A stretch of 64,000 nt of DNA from Mycolicibacterium sp. CH28. GTDB lineage: Bacteria; Actinomycetota; Actinomycetes; Mycobacteriales; Mycobacteriaceae. Every line of letters begins with the position of its first letter. The first letter of the stretch is position 1. The position numbers and the translations under genes were made by a program. The notes under the pieces were generated by a model. It saw nothing but the letters and a program-made list of their open reading frames with translations. It was not told the origin of the DNA and did not search any database. Of this stretch, positions 17,993 through 26,939 are shown in pieces. The DNA lies in NCBI RefSeq assembly GCF_004745805.1, contig NZ_SRLQ01000018.1, forward strand, positions 124,001 through 188,000, read 5' to 3'.

Positions 17993-18529
17993 ACCTGCGA
18001 TTAAAGCAACAGTGCAGAAGATGGTGTGGCGAGGCAAACCCGCGATCTCATCGCGGGTGCAACTCGTCCGGAAGCTGCCAGACACACATAGCGCTGCCTT
18101 CCCGGCACGGCCAGCCGTGCTTCCCGCTCGGCCTCCTCGCTCTGGTGCTCGTTCTGCAGCATCTGCCGAAACGCGCCGACCTCCCGTCTGGTGGACGGCC
18201 CGCGGGCGTATCGTCACATGCATGACTAGTAATGGGAACACTTGTCAAGGGTGCTCAGGGCGTCGGTGAGGTGACGCGTGTCCCGCGGGGCCGCGTGATG
18301 TGGAATGCGCAAACCGACGTGGGGGCGTTGTTGGTGGTTCCCGGCGGCGCACTCTGACCTACGCGTACTCGGGCGGATGTCCGCTCGGCCTCAGGTAATG
18401 ACTGTCGCGCTCGCGCAGTGGGAGGAGCCCGGCGTCTGTACTAGAGATCGAGGTCGTGCCTCATAGAAACGTCGACGTCGGTCCGGGCTCCCGCCACCGT
18501 GCCGCACCCCGGCAACGGGCTGCGGTGCG
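17993..18529. other. Gene-poor stretch between TetR regulator and IS110 transposase
   Basis: No convincing gene is seen. A short minus-strand frame near 18005-18170 reads protein-like in places (MLQNEHQSEEAEREARL) but has no ribosome binding site or recognised relative and may be a remnant. The right end probably holds the IS110 element boundary, including the hairpin at 18502-18525. Confidence 0.4.
18502..18525 (-). terminator. Hairpin just downstream of the IS110 transposase
   Basis: CCGCACCCCG and CGGGCTGCGG pair with one C-C mismatch around GCAA, 5 bp after the transposase stop on the minus strand. No T-run follows. It may terminate transcription or be part of the element's end structure. 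Confidence 0.35.
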
Positions 18530-19927
18530 TTAGTTGCTTGATACCTCCGCATGGGTGAGGGTGGATTCGGCGGGCAGGTCACGTCGCTCTGGTGGGCCGC
18601 TCACGGCGGTATCGCCATGACGGGCCTGCTCGTCCACGCGGTGGCGGTGCCCGGCGACGGCGCGATCCCAGCGGTCGGCGTCGAAGGGGCGTTGGCTGCG
18701 CAGCATGGCGAACGCGAGGCGATGCGCGCGGTGCCCGACCGCGATCAGGGCCACCAAGGGCGGCTTGCCGCGGGCGATCAGCTGGCGCCGGTAGGTGATG
18801 AAGTCGGGGTGGTGCAGACCCACGCCGCGCCCCAAATCAACGATGGCCCTTCGCAGTTCGACTGATCCTTCGCGACTGATCCCGGTGCGGGTTCTGGCCC
18901 GGCCGGCTGATTCGTAGCTGATCGGGACCAGCCCAGAGGCGCGGTAGGCGGCTGCGGCGTCGCGGTAGCGGTTCGGGTCACCGATCGCCGCGCCGTACGC
19001 GCTGGCGGTGAGCACGCCGACACCGGGAACGCCGAGCAGGATGCCCGCGGGAGTGGTGGGCAGCAATTCGGTGAGGGCGGCGGTGGCGTCCTGGATCTGG
19101 TGATCCAGGGCCTCGAACAGCGCCCAATCCGCAGCGAGGACGACCAGCGGTGTACGGCGTTCGGTGGCGGGCAACCGCAGCGCCACCTGAGCTGCCGCCA
19201 CGACCTGCTCGGCCTTGGGTCGAGTCATCCGGACTCCGCGGCGACGCACATAGCGCACCACCCCGTCCACGCCGAGGCGTCGGATGCGGTCCGGGTCGGG
19301 CAGGTCGCGGATCAACACCCGCAGCGACGCGGCGTCCAGACCGTGGCTGAAGCAGCCGGTCAGCCCCGGGAAGATCAGATCGAGCTGGCCGTGGATCTGG
19401 TTAGCCAACATGCCCTGGGCGGCAACCTTGCGGCGCCGGTGTGCGACCCACGCGGCTTGGGCGGCCAGGGCCTCATCGCGGCATTGTGGTGGGCGACCGG
19501 TACCCCGGATCAGCAGCTCGGCCATCGCCCCGCAGTCACGGGCATCGTTCTTCAACGTCCGTAATAGCTGTTGTCCGCGTGCGTCTTTGACTGCGCGCGG
19601 GTTGAGTTCGACGACCTCCAGGCCAGCCGCTCGCAGCCGCGCGACCAGGGTGCGATGATAGTGGCCGGCGGCCTCCACCCCGATCCGGATGACCAGGGCG
19701 TCCCGTTCGTGCTGCGCGCGACTGATCGCCGCAGACAACACCTCAAAGCCGGTCTCGGTCAGGGCGAACTCGAACGGCGCGATGATGATCTCGCCGTAGT
19801 GGTCGGCCACCAACGCCATCGCGATGGACTTGCCGACGTCCACCGGTATGACCAGACAGCGTTGCGGATCCAACCCGCGAATCCGGCTCATGAACTGTGC
19901 TTGCATCTCGCCGTTGACGAACGTCAT
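18530..19927 (-). CDS. IS110-family transposase (DEDD RuvC-like plus serine domain)
   Basis: 465 residues from ATG 19927, with GGGAG upstream. The N-terminal half is the DEDD/RuvC-like domain (VIPVDVGKSIAMALV, RIGVEAAGHYHRTLVARL, and the paired acids in TLKNDARDCGAMAEL). The C-terminal Tnp domain has GVPGVGVLTASAYGAAIGD and ASGLVPISYESAGRARTRTG with the expected catalytic serine region, then EGSVELRRAIVDLG. The frame is intact, so the element may be active. Enzymes of this family act with a bridge RNA that specifies target and donor DNA. Confidence 0.92.
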   Translation of the reverse strand: MTFVNGEMQAQFMSRIRGLDPQRCLVIPVDVGKSIAMALVADHYGEIIIAPFEFALTETGFEVLSAAISRAQHERDALVIRIGVEAAGHYHRTLVARLRAAGLEVVELNPRAVKDARGQQLLRTLKNDARDCGAMAELLIRGTGRPPQCRDEALAAQAAWVAHRRRKVAAQGMLANQIHGQLDLIFPGLTGCFSHGLDAASLRVLIRDLPDPDRIRRLGVDGVVRYVRRRGVRMTRPKAEQVVAAAQVALRLPATERRTPLVVLAADWALFEALDHQIQDATAALTELLPTTPAGILLGVPGVGVLTASAYGAAIGDPNRYRDAAAAYRASGLVPISYESAGRARTRTGISREGSVELRRAIVDLGRGVGLHHPDFITYRRQLIARGKPPLVALIAVGHRAHRLAFAMLRSQRPFDADRWDRAVAGHRHRVDEQARHGDTAVSGPPERRDLPAESTLTHAEVSSN

Positions 19928-20029
19928 CACCAAGCTCCCTTTGTCGGATGTACACCGACAGTGAGCGAACCCACCCCGACCGGCGGGAAGGCTGACCGGC
20001 GTGGCGGAACACACCCACTGATCAGTCCT

Positions 20030-20179
20030 TTGACATCTTCAACCACACATCAAGGTGGTATCAGCAATGAGACGACTGAGGCCACGGAGTCGACGGGCTG
20101 CGACAACCCGAACTGCACGTGTAAGTCGTGTAACTGCGGCACCAATTGCACCTGCGGCGCCACGAACCCCTCGACGTAA
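20030..20179 (+). pseudogene. Metallothionein-like Cys-rich microprotein with broken start
   Basis: The frame ending at TAA 20177-20179 encodes TESTGCDNPNCTCKSCNCG followed by TNCTCGATNPST: seven Cys in CxC/CxxC spacing, as in small bacterial metallothioneins. The natural ATG at 20067 follows AAGGTGG but is one base out of frame: ATGAGACG here, where ATGGAGACG would give METTEATESTGCD. This suggests loss of one G or a sequencing error. The only in-frame start I see is TTG 20030 (49 residues), which lacks a good ribosome binding site. The IS110 element lies immediately to the left. Expected role is binding Zn or Cu in the cytosol; whether it is expressed is uncertain. Confidence 0.5.
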
Positions 20180-20661
20180 TCAGGCTTCCTCTTGCCGCGG
20201 ACATACCGTCTCGCATCACTGTTTCGACTGAGGCGGTAGTTCTCGGGATCGTCTCCGAGGCAGATCACCCGAATCAATACCGGCGGTGGATCACCGCATC
20301 GGCGGGCTCTCGCTGAAGGATCCTCTGCTTCAGCCGCGGTACCGGCACCGCCGCAGCGTCACCAAGAACTTCCCCCGGTTGGGCCAGACGGCCACTCCCG
20401 CAGAATCCTCGCCGAACTTCAGGCACCACCCCGTGCCACCAACACGGCTAGATCGCTGGCTTGTGTGCAGTAGCCGAACGTGATCGCGCAAAAACCACGT
20501 GCTGTCCGGTCTCCTCGGTCGGTAGAGTCATCGCAGTCACGGGGGGCGAAAATGGGATGCACACTGGCACTGCAGGTCTCTGCGGCCAGCATGATGACTG
20601 TGTCTAGGCCATACCCCCTCAACCGGGCGCGCCGGCGCACCGATCGGATCGCTCGACGGCG
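20180..20661. other. Non-coding stretch before the ABC exporter
   Basis: About 480 bp with no supported gene. A 57-codon minus-strand frame (20419-20592) starting MLAAETCSASVHPIF and ending LAVLVARGGA is open, but it has no nearby ribosome binding site. The ABC gene promoter should lie here. Confidence 0.4.
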
Positions 20662-23600
20662 ATGATCGATGACCTGGACCGCACGGTCGATTGGCGACGA
20701 CTGGTATCGGCAGGTAGCGGTGTCGGCCTTCGCGCGATGCTCGCGATGGCGCTGGGCGCGGCGCTTCAAGCGTTGAGCGCCATCATTATCGGGCAGCTTG
20801 CCGCCAACCCGCTGTGGTCGACGGTCGCGGTGTTGGCTGGATGTCTGATCGGCAGCGCCGTCACCGATACCATGGGCCGGACAGTCTGGGCGGCAATGGC
20901 CGATCGCGCGGAAGGACGACTGCGCGGCGACCTGTTGACCGCGGCATGGCGTCAGCCGCTCACCCGGCTGTCCGAACAGGCCGTCGGTGAGATCATCGAT
21001 CGGGTCGATGACGACGCTCAGGCCGTCGGAGCGCTTGCTCGGCACCAGGCGTGGGAAGCGTTGCGCACGTTGACCTATGCGGTTCCGATGTGGATCGTCG
21101 CGGGTCTGACGTGGTGGCCGGCGTGGATCATCTTCCCGGTGGCGGGGCCACTCACCGTGCTGATCGTCCGCCCGTTGCTGCGGGAACTGAAGGACCGAAA
21201 GATCGCAGAGGAGGCCGCCTGGACCGAGCACGCCGCCGTTGTCGAGGAGGCCATCGCCGCGCGCGATGATCTGCGCACCAGCCTCGGCCAGGCATACGTT
21301 CTGCGACGGGTGGCGGAGCTGTCGGGCATCGTCCAACGACGGTTCCGCGCTGCCGTCGCGGTGGAATCACGGGTCACCATCCGTGCCGGCGGCGTACTTC
21401 AAGCACTTCTTGCCGGTGTTGTGCTCGCTGGCGTCGCCCTGGTCACCGACAATCACCTGGGCGTCGCTGAGCTGGTGACTTTGATGCTGGTGAGTGCGAC
21501 ATTGGTGGGTGAGATCTCCGGTCTCGCCCGCCAGCTACCCGACCTGCAGGCCGGCATGGGGGCTGTCATCCGGCTGCGGCAGTTCCTCGCGGCCGAATCC
21601 GAACCCGTCGGCGGTCGGCCAGTTCCCGGCGGGCCCACCGACATCGTGTTCGACAACCTGCATTTCTCCTACGCGGAAGGGACTTTCGCACTCAGCGGCA
21701 TCCAGCTGCACATCCCGGCCGGCACGACGTGCGGCGTCGTCGGACGGACCGGCTCCGGGAAATCGACACTGGCGGCGCTGGTCTCCCGCGCAGTCGAGCC
21801 GGAGCGCGGCTCGCTGTACTTCGGCGGTACAGACATCCGCGACCTGGACCTGCACGGGTTGCGCGCAGCGGTCGGGGTGGTCACCCAGCGCACCGAGATC
21901 ATCGCCGCGACACTGGCCGACAACATTGCCCTCTACGCCGAGATCCCGCGTGAACGGGTTCAATCGGCGATCGACGAACTTGAGCTCACCGATTGGGTCA
22001 ACAGCCTGCCCGAAGGGCTGAACAGCCGACTCGGGCCCGGCGGCACCACACTGTCAGCCGGCGAGGAGCAGCTCGTCGCCTTCGCCCGGCTGCTGGTTCG
22101 CGATGTCGACGTGGTGATCTTGGACGAAGCAACCGCCCGGATGGACCCCCTCACCGAGACGCGAATGATCCGGGCCGCCGACCGGCTACTGGCCAACCGA
22201 ACTGGAATCGTTATCGCGCACCGGCTTTCGACCGTGGCGCGCACCGACCGGATCATCGTCCTCGACCAGGGCCGCATCTCCGATTCGGGCACACTCTTGG
22301 AACTGCAGTCACGGCCAGGTCCGTTCCGGCGGCTGCTCGACGCATCCGGCGCCGAACTAGCCCCGACGGACGCACCCCCATCCGTCGAGGAGGGCACCTC
22401 GCCGGTCAGCGGGACCCGTCGGCAGGGGTCGCCCGCCGTCCCGGCCGAGGTCGACGCGGGACCCAGTCTCGCCCGGGGCATCACACGTGTGGTGCTGGCC
22501 TATCCACGGTGGGGGCTGTTCGGCAGTGTCGTCTTTCTCCTGACCTGGCTGGTCGGCAACCCCGCCAACGTCGTCACCGGCTACTTCTGGGGGCACACCA
22601 TCCAAGCTCTGCAGACCGGCACCACACCGGTACTGCTGACGCTCGCGACGGTAATCACTATCGTGGTGCAGCCGTTCCTGCTGGCCTGGGCGGTTCGCTG
22701 CTACTCCCCCTGGTGGGCAGCGTGTGTGCTGCAGATCCGGATGGCGGTGCTGGCCGCCCAAACCCGACAGCGTCGGCTGACCCGCACCCCGCCTGGTGAG
22801 GTTGTAACCCGACTATTGGACGCCGACCGATTCCTTCGCTACGCGGACCGATGGAACGAAGTGGTCAGCGCCGTGTTGATCGTGGCCATCACCTCCCTGC
22901 TCAGCGGGACACTGATCGCCGGTGCCATCCTGCTGACGGTGATGCTGGCGTCGGGATCCGCGTCGGTGGCCGGCAGGTCCATTGCCGGCCGGTCAGCCGC
23001 AGCCGCCTCGGCGTCGCGCGCCGCATTCGGATCGGCGTTGGCCGCGGCCCTGGAGTGCGCCCGCACGATCAAGCTCGCTGCAGCTACCGACCACGTCCGG
23101 GCTCATCTCGTTCGGGTCGACAAGGATCGGGTCGCGGCGGCCGTACGTGAACACCGCGTAGAGACAATCCTGGCGCTAGTGCCCGTAGTGACCGTGCATT
23201 TGGGCGTCCTGACAGCCTGGGCGGTGTACCTCAGCGGCGGTTGGAGCCTGGCTTCGGCACTGCTCGTCTCCGGTGCCGTATTCGGATTCGACTACTTCGG
23301 CGGTGTCATTGGCGCCGCCGTCACCGAGGCACCCGGCACACGAGCCTGGCAGCGGGCCACCAGCCGGCTCGCCGGCGGCGCTGATCTGATGGACATCCCG
23401 CCGGGTGTCGACCTGCTGACCGGAACCGCCCCGCCACCGACCGCCGTGCGCCGAACATCGCTGCAACGGCTCGAATTGCGCAATTTCTCCGCCATCCACG
23501 ACGACGGCACCCGCGGCGTCATCGACATCAACCTCACTATCGACGCGGGTGAGTTGGTGCTGCTGCTGGGCCAGATCGGATCGGGCAAGTCCAGCCTGTT

Positions 23601-24144
23601 GGCGGCACTGTGCGGACTGGTGCACAACTCCGGCGAGATCCGCTGGAACGACGTGCCTGTCGCCGATACCCAGACATTCCTGCGACCCGCACAGATCGCC
23701 TACGTCGCCCAGGTGCCGCGAGTCCTATCGGGAAGTTTCGCCGACAACATCGGTTTGGACCACCGCGACCGCGAAATTGTCCCGGCGATCAGCAATGCCT
23801 GCCTGGCCGACGATATCGCCGCCGCCGGCGGACCCGGCACGCTTATCGGGCACCGCGGCGTGCGGCTGTCGGGCGGGCAGGTGCAGCGGTTGGCACTGGC
23901 CCGGGCGCTGGCGACCCGGTCGGAACTCCTTGTGGCTGACGATATTTCCAGCGCCTTGGATGCGAGCACCGAGATCCAGCTGTGGGCCAGCCTTCGCGCA
24001 CAGCGCGCGACGGTACTCGGCGCCACATCCAAGCGGGCCGCCCTGGCCGAAGCCGACAGAGTGGTCGTCCTCGTCCACGGCCGGATCGCGGCCATCGGGC
24101 CATGGACGGATCTCGCCGATGCCTGGAATCACCTGGCCGGCTGA
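20662..24144 (+). CDS. Fused double ABC exporter (TMD-NBD-TMD-NBD)
   Basis: 1160 residues with two complete half-transporters in one chain. TMD1 covers about 1-300; NBD1 has Walker A GRTGSGKSTL near 360, a divergent signature LSAGEEQL near 465 and Walker B VVILDEATA near 485. TMD2 covers about 600-880; NBD2 has Walker A GQIGSGKSS near 969, canonical LSGGQ near 1069 and Walker B LLVADDISSALD near 1090, where Asp replaces the catalytic Glu. One canonical and one altered ATP site is typical of heterodimeric exporters. Layout resembles Rv0194-type multidrug exporters, but substrate is unknown. The ribosome binding site is weak, and nothing downstream is in the same operon. Confidence 0.88.
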   Translation: MIDDLDRTVDWRRLVSAGSGVGLRAMLAMALGAALQALSAIIIGQLAANPLWSTVAVLAGCLIGSAVTDTMGRTVWAAMADRAEGRLRGDLLTAAWRQPLTRLSEQAVGEIIDRVDDDAQAVGALARHQAWEALRTLTYAVPMWIVAGLTWWPAWIIFPVAGPLTVLIVRPLLRELKDRKIAEEAAWTEHAAVVEEAIAARDDLRTSLGQAYVLRRVAELSGIVQRRFRAAVAVESRVTIRAGGVLQALLAGVVLAGVALVTDNHLGVAELVTLMLVSATLVGEISGLARQLPDLQAGMGAVIRLRQFLAAESEPVGGRPVPGGPTDIVFDNLHFSYAEGTFALSGIQLHIPAGTTCGVVGRTGSGKSTLAALVSRAVEPERGSLYFGGTDIRDLDLHGLRAAVGVVTQRTEIIAATLADNIALYAEIPRERVQSAIDELELTDWVNSLPEGLNSRLGPGGTTLSAGEEQLVAFARLLVRDVDVVILDEATARMDPLTETRMIRAADRLLANRTGIVIAHRLSTVARTDRIIVLDQGRISDSGTLLELQSRPGPFRRLLDASGAELAPTDAPPSVEEGTSPVSGTRRQGSPAVPAEVDAGPSLARGITRVVLAYPRWGLFGSVVFLLTWLVGNPANVVTGYFWGHTIQALQTGTTPVLLTLATVITIVVQPFLLAWAVRCYSPWWAACVLQIRMAVLAAQTRQRRLTRTPPGEVVTRLLDADRFLRYADRWNEVVSAVLIVAITSLLSGTLIAGAILLTVMLASGSASVAGRSIAGRSAAAASASRAAFGSALAAALECARTIKLAAATDHVRAHLVRVDKDRVAAAVREHRVETILALVPVVTVHLGVLTAWAVYLSGGWSLASALLVSGAVFGFDYFGGVIGAAVTEAPGTRAWQRATSRLAGGADLMDIPPGVDLLTGTAPPPTAVRRTSLQRLELRNFSAIHDDGTRGVIDINLTIDAGELVLLLGQIGSGKSSLLAALCGLVHNSGEIRWNDVPVADTQTFLRPAQIAYVAQVPRVLSGSFADNIGLDHRDREIVPAISNACLADDIAAAGGPGTLIGHRGVRLSGGQVQRLALARALATRSELLVADDISSALDASTEIQLWASLRAQRATVLGATSKRAALAEADRVVVLVHGRIAAIGPWTDLADAWNHLAG

Positions 24145-24238
24145 GCCTCTGGCAATCCACACTCGTTCGAGACGATGGGCACTGCCCAAATCGACCCTGC
24201 GATATGCAGCTCAGACCCGTCATTGGACTATCGCAGGA

Positions 24239-24679
24239 GGCTTCCGTTGACTGTCAGCGAATCTACCGGTGGATCCGCGAGATCGTGTTGTCGAGGCCGT
24301 CGGCCTGCAGCGACAGAGATGTCACCGCGGGCGCATTGGCGGCGTTGAGCCGGGTGAGTACATGGCCGGGCCACATCTCGACCGCGCATGTGACGCCAAG
24401 TTCGGGCATCAACCGGGTCGCGTCAAACCACTGCACGGTCTGCGCGACCGCTGCCCCGAGGTCGTCCAACACGGCCTCTGCGGCGAGCAAGGCGCGGCCT
24501 GTGGTGTTGGCGAGACAGCTGCTGGACGGGGTTCGGCGCGGCAGCGTCGAAAGATGTTCCGCCAGTTGGTCAGCCGTGCCGCTCTGTAGCGGGCAATGGG
24601 AAGCGACCCCGATGTCCAGCATCTCGAAATCACCGGCACGCGCGGTTCCGGCAGCGGTCTGCGCATCGCGCAGCGCGGC
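24239..24679. repeat. Direct repeat copy A (mdcH 3' end)
   Basis: 441 bp that recurs at 35074-35518 in the same orientation with about 95% identity by eye and one 4-bp length difference. Both ends of the match are sharp. Content is the C-terminal coding part of mdcH on the minus strand. Confidence 0.92.
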
Positions 24680-25183
24680 GCGTGATCCGCTGACGACGGT
24701 TTAGGTGGCACTGTTGACGTTGGCTATCCATAGATCGGTGCCCAGACTGTGTACGAGTTGCGAGGCCTCCCGGGTCGGCAGACCGGTGATCACCGCCATT
24801 CCCCAATCACCCTGTGCACACGCCTGTTTCATAAGCCGTGCCCGCAGTCGCACCGCGGCCAGCGCCTCGGTGAGGGTCAGCACGCCGGCGGTGACCGCGC
24901 TCGCGAACGCACCGACGGAGTGTCCGGCGACGAATCGCGGCTCCGCGCCGTAGTCGTCGATGAGAGTGCGTGCACATGCCACCCCGGCGATGAGCAGCAC
25001 GAGCTGAGCATTGGAGGTGTCGTGCAACGTGTCGGTGTCATCGATGTCAGGCCTCAGCCCGTGTTGCTGCAGCCAGGCCCGCGATTCGTCCAACACCGCG
25101 AATACCGCGGGTTCTTTGGGGAGGGCGTCAAGCACGCCTGGCTGCTCGGAGCCCTGGCCGGGGAACAGCAACGCCAGGCTCAT
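24263..25183 (-). pseudogene. mdcH: Malonate decarboxylase acyltransferase MdcH, cut by a nonsense codon
   Basis: Malonyl-CoA:ACP transacylase-like subunit that loads malonyl groups on the decarboxylase carrier protein. Residues 1-160 (to 24701) carry FPGQGSEQPG and the nucleophile motif GHSVGAF (Ser89). At NVNSAT a TAA stop interrupts; the same frame continues TVVSGSRAALRDAQTAAG and on to 24263 with a normal C-terminus. Family sequences commonly have Gln before TVV, so a CAA-to-TAA change explains the stop. The ATG overlaps the preceding gene's stop by 4 bp (ATGA). The truncated product lacks half of the fold and is probably inactive. Confidence 0.85.
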
Positions 25184-26064
25184 GAAAGCGCGGCAGCCCG
25201 TGGCAGCAGACGCGGCCCAGCCGGTGTCCGAACGAGGACCTCAGTGCCCGCGGAGACCAGCTCGCCCAGCGCGATCGCGCCGGCCTGTGTATCTACCTGG
25301 CAGTCGACGCGGACGGCTTGCTGGGCCAGGCGGTCGTGGATGGCGCACAGTCGCTGCAGTGTCGAACTGTCGACATGCCGAACCCGCACGATGACGTCCA
25401 GATCGCTCGCGTCCGTCGCCGTGGGAATGCCTGTCGCCAACTCGAATCCGACGCTGCCGGTCGGACCCCACGGGATGTCGACCCGCGGAAGTGCGCCGGA
25501 ATCGACGACCTCGTCCACCTGCACGATCACCACGCCGTCGTGAAAAGCCGCCGCCTCCGCAATAGTCGGGGTGTCCTCGGTGTTGGGCCCGGTATAGAGG
25601 TTGCCGTCGCGATCTGCCGCCGACGCGCACAGCAGCGCCACGTCGGGTACCAGGTCGACGAACATGCGGGCATACAACTCGACATAGGTGTGGATCGCGC
25701 CGATCTGGACCGTGCCGTCCTCGACCATCTGCGCGATGCGCACACTTTGCGGCCCCGCGTGGGCCAGATCCAGTTTGGCGGCTATCCGACGGTCGAACAG
25801 GTCGAGGTGCTCCTGTCGGGATACCGACGAGATCAGCATGTGCAAGTCGCTCAGCCGCGACGGGTCACAACCGGCGAGCGAGCGGGACAGGAAATCGGCC
25901 TGCTTCTGGTTGTCACCTTCGAGTGCGGCGCGGTCACCCGTTCGCACCACGCTGTGCAGGAAGTCGATGATGTATTGGGCGTCAATGATTTTCCCATCGA
26001 CGTAGTTGCGGCCGGCGGCGATTCGTTCAGCCTTGGCGGTACGCCGCGAGTCCCAGCGACGCAT
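25180..26064 (-). pseudogene. Deletion fusion of MdcA N-terminus to MdcG C-terminus
   Basis: 294-codon open frame with two unrelated halves. Residues 1-198 match the start of malonate decarboxylase alpha subunit MdcA (acetyl-ACP:malonate ACP transferase): RRTAKAERIAAG, EGDNQKQADFLSRSL, DRDGNLYTGPNTEDTP. MdcA is normally about 550 residues. From residue 199 the sequence is the C-terminal half of MdcG, the nucleotidyltransferase that makes the holo carrier protein: GSVGFELATG, then the DLD metal motif, then LVRTPAGPRLL. The junction is near 25470. Genes usually between them (rest of mdcA, carrier protein, decarboxylase subunits) are absent. The pathway is therefore lost here. Confidence 0.82.
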
Positions 26065-26067
26065 CGG

Positions 26068-26898
26068 TCAGTGCACCGAATCTATGGCCGCTTGGATGAC
26101 GGCAGTGACGGCCTCGGGATGTGAGATGAGGGTCAGGTGCGAGCCGCCGTCGAACTCCGTGACGTGCGAGTGAGCCCGCCCTGCCATGTTGCGCTCGGAC
26201 GCCGGGGTGATGATCTGGTCGCCGCTGCTGATGAAGTACCACGATGGGATGGTCCGCCACGCCGCCTGGGTGGCCGGCGTCTCGAATGCCGCGGTAGATG
26301 CGACGCGCTGGGTGGCCCACAGCCGGGCGGCGACATCGACGGGCAGGTCGTTGCCGAAATGCCGAACGAAGATGTCCTTCTTCAGATACAGGTCCGACAC
26401 GTCGGCGGGCGCACCCGGGATGGGCAGCTTGTCGAACAGTTGATCGGCGGGCAGCTGTTTGAGCACCGAATCTGCCCCGGACAACGACCCGTTGGTTTCC
26501 CCAACGTCGGGCGCCGCGGCATCGACGTACACCAGGGCCTTGACATTGGGGTTGCCGGCCGCGGCCTCGGTGGTCACAGACCCACCGTATGAGTGCCCGA
26601 CCAGCACGATCGGACCTGTCACCGAATTGAGAAACGTTGCCACTGCGGCTGCGTCGGTGGTGAGGTTCTCCAGCGGGTTGGCGATGGCCCGCACGTCGTA
26701 TCCCCTGCCCTGCAATGCCGTGACCTCACCGTCCCAACTCGACGAATCGGCCCACGCGCCATGCACAAGTACCACCGTGGGCTTCGGCCCCGGCGGGGCG
26801 GGTTGGGCCGTGCTGATGGGTGTGGTCGGTGACGTGCAGGCAGCCGAAAAGACCAGGGCTGCTGTCATTACCGCGGTGAAGTAAGTCCGGGTTCGCAT
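26068..26898 (-). CDS. Alpha/beta hydrolase lipoprotein
   Basis: 276 residues from ATG 26898, with AAAGGGG six bases upstream. The signal peptide ends in lipobox VFSAAC, so it is probably lipid-anchored on the outer face of the membrane. The hydrolase fold shows VVLVHGAWADSSSW (oxyanion region), the nucleophile elbow GHSYGG and a C-terminal His in DGGSHLTLISHPEA. It resembles the small pimeloyl-ester/salicylate-esterase-like family (PF12697). The SDR gene lies 41 bp upstream on the same strand, suggesting a shared transcript. Substrate unknown. Confidence 0.85.
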   Translation of the reverse strand: MRTRTYFTAVMTAALVFSAACTSPTTPISTAQPAPPGPKPTVVLVHGAWADSSSWDGEVTALQGRGYDVRAIANPLENLTTDAAAVATFLNSVTGPIVLVGHSYGGSVTTEAAAGNPNVKALVYVDAAAPDVGETNGSLSGADSVLKQLPADQLFDKLPIPGAPADVSDLYLKKDIFVRHFGNDLPVDVAARLWATQRVASTAAFETPATQAAWRTIPSWYFISSGDQIITPASERNMAGRAHSHVTEFDGGSHLTLISHPEAVTAVIQAAIDSVH

Positions 26899-26939
26899 GT
26901 CGTGCCCCTTTCTGATTTCACTGGATGCTTGGCCGTGTG

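Larger units (their letters stand above)
18440..20050 (-). mobile_element. IS110-family insertion sequence (ends approximate)
   Basis: Defined by its transposase at 18530-19927 plus flanking non-coding DNA. IS110 elements usually lack terminal inverted repeats, so the ends cannot be fixed by eye; the limits given are estimates. In the characterised IS110/IS621 group a bridge RNA is encoded in the non-coding end upstream of the transposase, which here would be the segment just above 19928. Confidence 0.55.

Noticed and set aside
20050-20277. 75-codon minus-strand frame starting MIRVICLGDDPENYR
   Set aside because: Antisense to the Cys-rich microgene, and no ribosome binding site or family match; the Cys pattern on the other strand is more convincing.
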